Shown here: one piece after another, positions 56,427 through 64,000 of the stretch
How the letters are laid out: each line of letters begins with the position of its first letter
Position numbering within the stretch: the stretch's first letter is position 1
Source of the DNA: Geotrypetes seraphini
Lineage: Eukaryota > Chordata > Amphibia > Gymnophiona > Dermophiidae
Direction of reading: 5' to 3'
Length of the DNA stretch: 64,000 bases
Assembly: GCF_902459505.1 (NCBI RefSeq)
Contig: NC_047084.1
Span: 457,690,140 to 457,754,139, forward strand
Position numbers and translations under genes: made by a program
Notes under the pieces: generated by a model
Seen by the model: the letters and a program-made list of their open reading frames with translations, nothing else
The model's database searches: none
What the model was told of the DNA's origin: nothing

Positions 56427-57149
56427 CAAACCAGAGAAGCAACGGCATGGAGAGCAGGGAGCCGTGAGCCACAGGGACAACCATGAGAGGGCTGCTGACA
56501 TCGCTGGACATTACAGTTGGCTTGGATGCCTTCCGCTGTATAATGGCTGTGGGGTCTTGGCCTGGGAGGTGGGCGGGGGGAGTGTTGGGTGTGTTATTGG
56601 AAGGGTTGAAGGATCGCTCGGGGAGTCTGTGTGTGGTGGGGCTTTGGGAGGGGGACAAGATGTGCTGTTGTGGGCAGTTGTAGGTGTGCAGCTTGTTTGG
56701 TGGGTTTGGGTAGTTTGATTCAATCTTGCCGGGTGAGGGGGGGGTTGTTATGGGGTTTCTGTGGTGTTTGTGTGCAGGGAGTGAGTTTCAAGGAGGGCTG
56801 GAGGCTGTTGGTAGGGGTTGTATGTGGTGGGGACCCGGGAAAAGTGTATTGCGTATATTTGGTGTGCTGGGGGTGTGCATTGGGGTGGTGGAGTTGCTTC
56901 TTCCTCAGGGATCTTGAGATCTGTTTGGATGATCTCGAGATGTAGTTTTGGGTTGGGAACAGGGGGGAGGGGGATGTTTGTGGTGGGGGAGGGGTTGGGA
57001 TGTGGGGGAGAGAAATGGTACTCTCTGCTCCGCATTGGAATTGGATGATCAGCTGATGCTCTGCTGGGGCCTGGTCAGGGGCTGGGGTGGCCGGGTCCCA
57101 AGGAATTGAAGGTGGAGGCTGTGGAGTGGTTAGTGGTAGTGGATCCTGG

Positions 57150-58244
57150 TTAATTTTGTAACTTGGAATGTAGGGGGGATAAATTCTCCCATTAAGCGCT
57201 CCAAAATTTTACAACATTTACAGCGTCATAAGGTGGATGTGGCCTTTTTCCAGGAGACCCATTTGACTGATCTTGAACATATGAAATTGAAGCATATGGT
57301 GGGGGAGTGTGCTGCGGCATCTGCCACGGGGAAACATAGGGGGGTAGCGATTTTGTTCCACAAGGGCCTACTAGACAACCTACAAATTTTGGCTAGGGAT
57401 GGGGAGGGTAGATATGTGCTCTGCAAGGGATGATCGCGCAACAGGACATGGTATTTTGCTGTGTCTATGCTCCAAATGAAAGTGACCTGGCATTTTATGC
57501 TAAATTGACTCGCTTGTTGCTGCCCTTCGCCCAGGTCTCCCTGATTGTAGGGGGGGGGACTTCAACGCTGTTCGTGATTCTAGTCTGGATTGCACAGGGC
57601 CGGGGGGTGCTCTACGTCGGGCTGGGGAGAGGGAGCTCCAAAAATTTAGTGATAACCTGGATTTAATCAACCCCTGGAGGGTACTGCATGGCACCGAGAA
57701 GGATTATACTCGTATGTCCCGGGCACACGGTACGCAGTCTCGCATAGATTATATTTGGGTGACGGAACGGGTGTTTCTGAAACTGGAGCGGGTGGAGATA
57801 GGTCCCTATACAATTTCTAATCATGCCTGGGTTCAGATGTTGTGGCAAGCAGGAAGGGGGCCTCCGGGGAAGTGGTGCTGGGTATTTCCACTTGCATTGT
57901 ATAGTGATCCGAACTATAGGGAACGGTTGCTGGGAACATGGACTGAATACAAACGGCATAATGCTCACGCGGAAGGGGACCCCATTTTATTCTGGGAAGC
58001 GGCAAAGGCGGTGTTGAGGGGGGATACCCTTAGTTATAGTAGTCACGATAAAAAAGCTCGCGATAGGGAAATTTTGCGATTAGAGAGGGATGTAGCTAGG
58101 GCCCAGAGGAGGTATGGCCAGACTGGCGACCCCATGCATAAACAGGAATTGATGGAATATCAAGTGGTCCTCAATTCCCTACTACATCAGCGGGCGCGTA
58201 AATCCCTCGCTTACTATAAGTACCAGCTTTATAGATATGATTAG
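57150..58244 (+). pseudogene. L1 ORF2 endonuclease and linker, truncated and shifted
   Basis: APE-type endonuclease signs are VAFFQETHLTD, FCCVYAPNESD, a GGDFNAV-like stretch split by a shift near 57550, and GTQSRIDYIWVTERV. It continues into a charged linker (LERDVARAQRRYGQTGD) and ends at ARKSLAYYKYQLYRYD before any RT motif. A stop at about 57432 also breaks it. Confidence 0.78.
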
Positions 58245-58245
58245 A

Positions 58246-59389
58246 AAAAATAATTTAAAAAGCCGGCAGAAGCCCTGACAGCAGTGACAGGAGGCTGCTT
58301 CTCCTGTCACTACTGTCAGGGTCTGCGCATACTCAAGGATTGCTCTCTAGCGATCCATGCCATGGGTGGGGGGACGTGTCAATGATCGTCCCCGTTTGCA
58401 AACAGGCCTTTTGTGAATTTGTTGGCCTGTATGCAATCGGGAACGGATTGGACACGGAATCAGGGGTTAGTGAATCTAGTCCTAACTTCCTAGTATTAGG
58501 TGGTGTGCAAAATGAGGTTAAAGTTCAGCCCTGGATCGGAGCATATATGGAGAATGCAGAAAAGACACCTGAACACACATCAGGCCATAGCACTCACCTA
58601 CATCATTACACTTGTTTACACTCAAATGAACTTGTTTAACACATTATATCTGAAACAAAATGAAAACACTTTTTGTAATCCAGATTACAATAATGTGAAT
58701 GTCAGGTTGTATAATAGCTCAGCTGAACTTCACACTAGTAGAAATACAACTATGCACTGGGCTTTATTCTTACATCAGAGAAGTACTTAACACATTGTTG
58801 GTGGGAAACGAGTAAACACGTTTTTCGCATACTATCACTAGAGAGCGGGAGCCACACAAAACTTGGTTTCTACAAATTAGCGCTGGGGTGTTGCTTAAGT
58901 GTAAACACGGCTATTCGGCGAATTAAAAATTATGCTTTATCTATCGTTAGATGGTGAAGAGATACCTGACGATTCGTGGAATTAGGGTCAGAAGGGAGAT
59001 CAAAATCGTAAATAAAATAGTGGTAAATTCAGTTGTCTTTCCTTAAATTTCTTCAGTATAAAAGAGTAGTTTTTTTAAAATTTTGAAATTAACCTTGAAT
59101 GTTGTAATTGTTTGTAACAAAATAATTTAAAAATGTGTTCAAATTATAATAAAGAATTCAATATAAGAAAAGAAACTGAAAATTTTATTCAAAATAAGCA
59201 ATAGTTCAGAAGTTATAGCTATTTTATGCGAAACATAATTTCCCCTGCAACATTTTAAAAGTTTGCCTGCTTTTCGGCATAGATCGGCGAAAAATGCATG
59301 CACACAATGTATTAATTATGACTATTGTTTGTGAAATGGGACATTTGAACTTGCTGTATTTTTTTAAATTATAATTTAAATTTATCAGG
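58246..59389. other. Gene-free interval with a small hairpin
   Basis: About 58268-58325 folds back (GCCCTGACAGCAGTGACAGG against CCTGTCACTACTGTCAGGG). The rest is AT-rich, with no gene or family recognised. Confidence 0.4.
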
Positions 59390-59458
59390 AGTCAGTCGGT
59401 ACATTTTTATTGACTCCTACTCCAGGTACCCAAAATTGTCTCCGACTTCACAGCCCTG
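59390..59458. mobile_element. Terminal piece of a hAT-like element
   Basis: GAGTCAGTCGG...GACTCCTACTCC...GACTTCACAGCCCTG resembles the GAGTCGGAGTC-rich ends ending CACAGCCCTG found in some vertebrate hAT families. The other end was not found. Confidence 0.35.
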
Positions 59459-59930
59459 GGGGTCGCAACATGATTTTAGGCAAGGGGTGTTCTAGCAGTC
59501 TCTGATTCTGACCAGCACCCCTGGACCACCCGCTTTTTTTGTAGCAAAAAGCCAACACCGCTTTTAGAAAATGGCTCAGCATATTTTTTTAAATCCACTG
59601 GAGGGCTCATTTCAGTGCTGAAGAGCCCATTTGCATGTCAGTGTCAGAGACCGCTAGAATCCTCGTTAAAAAGGAAGATAATCACCTTTGATAATCCATC
59701 GCTAAACTGCCGGAAAACAGTATAGCGACGGAGTTAAAGCTTTGAGAATCTAGCCCTGAGTTACTTTGTTTGACACAGCTTGTTAAAGATTACCTATTCT
59801 TTCTACCTTATCACTTGTTATCTCATCACCATGACAACAGGACTACTGTACTACCCAACACAAACATTAACCAGTGCTTCCACTGCTAATCTTATAACCT
59901 ATTTTAGAAAGGATAATTTCTTTTTCTCTT
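59459..59930. other. Gene-free interval
   Basis: No feature recognised. Confidence 0.35.
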
Positions 59931-59989
59931 AGCTGTTTTATTTTACTTGCTTCCGGCCACATCATCTCTGGGAGGTAGGGGTGGAGGGA

Positions 59990-60215
59990 AGACAAAATCT
60001 GTTTCGGATAACATCGTCAGAAAGTGTATTTCCGGCACGCCAGCCAACCTGTTTCTGCTGGTGTCATCAGAAAGTGCATTTCCTTTGTGTCATTCACCCT
60101 ATTTTCACTGTTGTCATCAGAAAGTGCATTTCTGGTGGGCTCCCCACTTCCAGCAACATCATCAGAAAGCAGCAGGGGTAATTTCCGATGACATCATCAA
60201 AAAGTGCATTTCTGG
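59990..60215. repeat. Short tandem repeat, GTCATCAGAAAGTGCATTTC units
   Basis: About five imperfect units of roughly 45-60 bp, each with CATCAGAAAGTGCATTTC. Non-coding. Confidence 0.7.
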
Positions 60216-61023
60216 TGATTTGGGGGGTGTCACTTTGGGGGCGGGCAGTGGGAAAGGCCTGGGCAGAGCTACCACCATTTATTCCTATGGGGTAGGCGGG
60301 GCATGTGCAAGGTATAAATGAGAGGCAGGGTGTGGGCATGGTTTAACCCTGGAAGTGAATGCTAATTGACAGGTTAGATAAGATGAGGATCGAGCAATCA
60401 ATTTGACATGAGGTGTACCTATTGTACTACTCAGGCATAACCCTAGACCTAGTTTTAAAAAGGCTCTTTTGTTTGAAGATCCATTTCTAAAATACTACTG
60501 GAATTGAGCATGTCTCAATTTGGGCATCTCAATTTCAATCTCTACATTTTGAGGAAAACAGGGCTTCATGTCTGCTTTCAAAAACAGGAGGGACTGATCT
60601 GATATTCTATAATTTATTTTGTTCCTCTAAAACAGATGTCCTGGTCTACAGGTGGACTCTTTGCTACTGTGGTTCACCTATCCTCTACCCTAGTTCCAAT
60701 CCACAGTATATTAGCTGTACAGGAATGGGGATTCCTGTGTGTATGGAAGAATTTGCTATGGGATTCTTGCAGGACAGTAGTCGAAATCTCTAGTGATGCC
60801 AGAATGAGGCTTGAAATATATTAAAGAGGTAACTAATTGGGGCACCAAAATGAGGTATAGAACATACAGAGAAAGGCAGTTGGGTGTGCCAGAATGAGGC
60901 TTAGAATACCCAGAGAGGCAGCAAGAAAACCAGACTGAAGCTTAGAGCACTTGCTGGTTGAATAGTCAATACCATCCCCCAAAAAAAACCCTCCACAAGA
61001 AGCTGTTGGGATTGGGAGGAAAC
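60216..61023. other. Gene-free interval
   Basis: Only a weak local repeat (GCCAGAATGAGGCTT at about 60798 and 60889). No gene. Confidence 0.4.
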
Positions 61024-61102
61024 AGAGGGCTGTAGGTACAGATGGGGATGGAACGAATCTTATTGGGGATGAGTGAAATTTCTGTCCCCATGCAACTTTC
61101 TA
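61024..61102 (-). mobile_element. Fragment of the TAGAGAGTTGCACGGG hAT family
   Basis: TTTCTGTCCCCATGCAACTTTCTA matches the end of 26458-27012 over its last bases (CCCCATGCAACTTTCTA). Other end missing. Confidence 0.6.
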
Positions 61103-61661
61103 TTCCACACACAGTACCTCCTTTGTAATCCAGCTTCAGAGTGGTGCTTCTCAGTCCTTATCCTACTGGACTGAGGGCCAGTCTACTGCTCCACTCCCAA
61201 ACAGTTGGCAAGAAGGTTGAGTAAAATGCACTGACCTGTCACATTAATTTCACACTGGACAATAACTACAAAAAGTTAAGGGAGTCATCACAAAATATAT
61301 AAAATTACGGCTCAAGATCTGGGCTCTATCACACTTTGGACTCTGATTAGACCGACACCTCACAACTTTATGTGGGGCAACTAGTTTTTCATATTGCCTA
61401 TGGAAGAATTAAAAAGATAGAAGAGTGGCAGAGAGACTCCCAAGCACTCCGCCACCTACTACTGCGGGCTCCAGAGCTCCTGTAGTTGCCATCACCACTC
61501 CCACACCCATCCCACAAGGTATGGGTGTTTTTTTCCTATGTTACTCTGTCACATCAGAATTTCAAAGTCTAGCTCTGTTATATAATAACAGCTGAGTTGG
61601 TATCATGGTGTTAATGTGGTTTAACCTTATGGTTTTATTTTTGTCAAGGTGTATGTATATA
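61103..61661. other. Gene-free interval
   Basis: No feature recognised. Confidence 0.35.
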
Positions 61662-62007
61662 CAGTAAACCCCTGTGAATTTGCAGTTCGCAAATCGTGAA
61701 CTCAGTAATTCGTGGTATTTTCTGACTGCCTCTTCCTAGTACTAAAGTCATGGTTACACCAATCAGGAACTGCTTTGACACGCTATCTGGCGTATCAAAG
61801 CAACTGCTGATTGGTGTAACCATGACTTTAGTACCAGGAAGAGGCAGTCGGAAAATGTGCCCGGCGTCGTAAGTACAATTTAAGCACCTGCCGGCGCCCC
61901 AGCTGCCCTCTCCTGCCTTCGATCAGCTGAAAAACCGTACTTGCGGTTTTTTTGAAATTTGCAGGTGTTCATGGAACGGAACCCCCATAAATTTCAAGGG
62001 AGTACTG
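61662..62007. mobile_element. Tigger/pogo-like MITE with a long perfect hairpin
   Basis: Ends CAGTAAACCCCTGTGAATTT and the inverse of AAATTTCAAGGGAGTACTG; TA precedes the left end only. The core at 61724-61849 is an almost perfect foldback with arms of about 57 bp (GACTGCCTCTTCCTAGTACT). Non-coding. Confidence 0.6.
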
Positions 62008-62183
62008 CATTTATTTATTCCATTATTTAGCCTATTCTCCTGACAGTACACAGAATGGGTTACAAAGTAACATTCATAAAAAATAAAACATACGACAAAT
62101 ACAATAAAATGCTCAACAGTTCCAGTCTGTCAATTTTCTTCTAGACATCAAAAATATTGATTTAAAATAGGTTAAACCCCTCT

Positions 62184-62440
62184 TCCCTTTTACAAAACTG
62201 CACAAGAGGTTTTTATGACATGATATTATTGTTACATTAGTGATTTCTATTCTGCCATTACCTTGCGGTTCAAGGCGGATTACAGAAGAGGATTTCTGGA
62301 CATGTCTAGTGCTGGCTGGTGCGCTGAATGCTCTGACCTGCTCCGACGGTCATAGAGTTCCTATGAGAATCAGAGCTGCGCAGAGCATTCAGCATGCTGG
62401 TCAATGCTAAAAACCTCGTGACGTTTTGTAAAGGGGGTGG
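62184..62440. mobile_element. Palindromic MITE, GGGCTCCTTTTAC family, split by an LINE tail
   Basis: CCCTTTTACAAAACTGCACA and GACGTTTTGTAAAGGGGG are the ends. At about 62220-62305 an inverted LINE 3' tail (TTGCGGTTCAAGGCGGATTA) interrupts one arm. Confidence 0.5.
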
Positions 62441-62534
62441 GGGGAATAAGTTTTCACAGCCATCTGAAATTCCAGAAGACCATTAATAGATTTCAGAGTG
62501 ACATTATCTTTATATGGAAAGGGAGAGCAAAGAG

Positions 62535-62727
62535 TGAAAAACACAGAGGACTTTAATAGATGGCTCAGAGCCTGGTGTCATCAAGAAGGCTTCAGTACAT
62601 AGGAGGATGGGGAAATACATGGAAGGACAAGAAGCTATATTGCACTGATGGGCTACATATTACTACAGCAGGAAAAAGAAACCTTGCAGAGAAATTTAGA
62701 CAATATTTTTCTAGGCATTTAAACTAG
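62535..62727 (+). CDS. LINE ORF1, C-terminal end of the SGNH esterase
   Basis: Reads RRLQYIGGWGNTWKDKKLY, then CTDGLHITTAGKRNLAEKF and a TAG. DGLH is the C-terminal catalytic Asp-His block of the esterase, in the same position as DGLHLTRRGK in the copy at 5154. The N-terminal part is lost. Confidence 0.75.
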
Positions 62728-64000
62728 AAGGTGGGGGTGGTGTATGTACGAAGGACAATTATAGAGACCACCCCCGGCAAAAGAAAAGATGTGATAGTAG
62801 TAAACGCTGCAACATAAGCAATATCAGCAACTCATTTCTTAGTATTGCAACGGAAAGTGAAACGACACAAAAATCCATACGAAAAAGGAGATTATCGCTG
62901 AAAAATAGCTGGAAAGCGATGACCACAAATGCTCACAGTCTAAGCAACAAAGTTCATGATCTGCAAGCCCTGATGTTAGAGGCAGATCTAGATATTGTTG
63001 CTATCACAGAGACATGGTTCAGTGAATCACATGGATGGGATGCAAACATACCGGGATATAATCTTTTTAGGAAGGACAGAGATGGTCATAAAGGTGGAGG
63101 AGTAGCTCTCTATGTAAAGATCAATATCCAAGCGACTGAAATGCAAGGGACCTGGGGAGAGGAAGAAGCGATATGGATTGCTCTGAAAAGAGAAGATGGA
63201 ACTTCTATCTACGTGGGTGTAGTCTATAGACCTCCGACTCAATCGCAGCAAATTGATAAGGATCTGATTGTGGATATCCAAAAGTTTGGAAGGAAAGAGG
63301 AGGTTCTGCTGTTGGGAGATTTCAACCTGCCGGATGCGGACTGGAATGTTCCATCTGCAAAATCGGAAAGAAGTAGGGAGATTGTGGATGCCTTTCAAGA
63401 GGCTCTGCTCAGACAAATGGTGACGGAACCCACAAGGGAAAAAGCGATATTGGATCTGGTCCTCACAAATGGAGAGAGTATCTCTAATGTTCGAGTGGGT
63501 GCTCACCTGGGTAGTAGCGATCATCAAACGGTTTGGTTTGATATAACGGCTAAAGTAGAGAGTGGCCGCACGATACTTAAAGTCCTAGATTTCAAACGTA
63601 CGGACTTTAATGCAATGGGAAAGTACCTGAAGAAAGAGCTGTTAGGATGGGAGGACATAAGAGAAGTGGAAAGACAGTGGTCTAAGCTGAAAGGAGCGAT
63701 AAAAATGGCTACGGACCTTTATGTGAAGAAAATCAATAAAAACAAGAGAAAAAGGAAGCCGATATGGTTCTCCAACCTAGTGGCTGAGAAAATAAAGGCG
63801 AAAGAGTTGGCGTTCATGAAATATAAAAAAACCCAAGAAGAGGAGAGCAGAAAGGACTACAGGGTGAAACTGAAAGAAGCCAAGAGAGAGATACGTTTGG
63901 CGAAGGCACAGGCGGAAGAACAAATGGCTAAAAATGTAAAAAAGGGAGATAAAATTTTTTTCAGATATATTAGTGAAAGGAGGAAGATAAAAAATGGAAT
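62715..64000 (+). CDS. LINE ORF2, APE endonuclease and linker, open to the window end
   Basis: About 428 codons without a stop. From roughly 62900: SWKAMTTNAHSLSNKVHDL, VAITETWFSESHGWD, GGGVALYVK, GVVYRPPTQSQ, LLLGDFNLPDADWN, EPTREKAILDLVLTNGES, GSSDHQTVWFD. All endonuclease catalytic blocks (N, E, D-x-N, S-D-H) are present. A Lys-rich linker follows (KKGDKIFFRYISERRK), ahead of the RT, which lies outside the window. The start codon is uncertain; the frame opens after TAG at 62712. Confidence 0.85.

Larger units (their letters stand above)
54558..58245 (+). mobile_element. L1-type LINE, 5' UTR, ORF1 and start of ORF2
   Basis: A GC-rich 5' UTR (about 54558-55191), ORF1 (55192-56426, interrupted by a LINE fragment), a G-rich spacer, and ORF2 endonuclease (about 57150-58244) cut off at 58245 before the RT. 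It starts where another L1's 3' end stops. Confidence 0.8.
62441..64000 (+). mobile_element. Third CR1-like LINE: end of ORF1 and intact start of ORF2
   Basis: Truncated at the 5' side. ORF1's esterase end is visible up to the stop at 62725-62727, followed by ORF2. It runs off the right edge of the window, so total length is unknown. Confidence 0.88.

Noticed and set aside
63027-63527. 166-residue minus-strand frame
   Set aside because: Shadow of the LINE endonuclease on the plus strand, which has all family motifs.
1-64000. Endogenous retrovirus, LTR or Polinton copies
   Set aside because: No LTR pairs, primer site or capsid, protease, integrase or envelope motifs were recognised. All reverse transcriptase fragments are LINE-type.

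Overview
The window is from a repeat-rich vertebrate nuclear genome. The strongest signal is a complete six-exon long-wavelength-sensitive (LWS, red) cone opsin gene on the minus strand (exon 1 ATG at 45060, stop at 24694). Its C-terminal tail (NSSVSPA) and exon-5 sequence resemble amphibian LWS as I remember it. The mix of CR1-, L2- and L1-type LINEs, CORE-SINEs, hAT miniature elements and Helitrons, with introns up to 11 kb, fits a large amphibian genome. A caecilian is my best guess, but this is inference and cannot be proved from the window.

Layout. 1-6,660: L1 pieces and a nearly full-length CR1-like LINE (minus strand) with an intact SGNH-esterase ORF1. 7,644-7,943: terminal coding exon of a TMCC/TEX28-like host gene on the plus strand. 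9,440-17,266: a second CR1-like LINE split by a 5.4 kb hAT transposon, which is itself split by a 1.85 kb non-autonomous hAT; both hAT insertions keep perfect 8-bp target duplications. 17.3-24.2 kb: non-coding, with a Helitron, several hAT-type MITEs, palindromes and a tRNA-derived SINE. 24.2-45.5 kb: the opsin gene, whose introns 1 and 3 are packed with mobile elements. 45.5-53.2 kb: upstream flank with a hAT copy inverted relative to one in intron 3, a pyrimidine tract, a second Helitron and L2/CR1 fragments. 53.2-58.25 kb: an L1 3' end followed directly by an L1 5' end, with a small twin-primed LINE insertion in ORF1. 58-62 kb: old repeats and a Tigger-like MITE. 62.4-64 kb: a third CR1-like LINE with an open endonuclease frame running off the window.

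Only two host genes are visible: the opsin and the last exon of the TMCC/TEX28-like gene. They face each other tail to tail. As I recall, human OPN1LW/OPN1MW and TEX28 on Xq28 have the same arrangement, so this looks like conserved microsynteny. The opsin frame is whole in every exon, all ten splice dinucleotides are GT/AG, and all five spectral-tuning sites carry the long-wave state (S, H, Y, T, A). The gene therefore looks functional and red-sensitive. Everything else is mobile DNA or sequence in which I see no gene.
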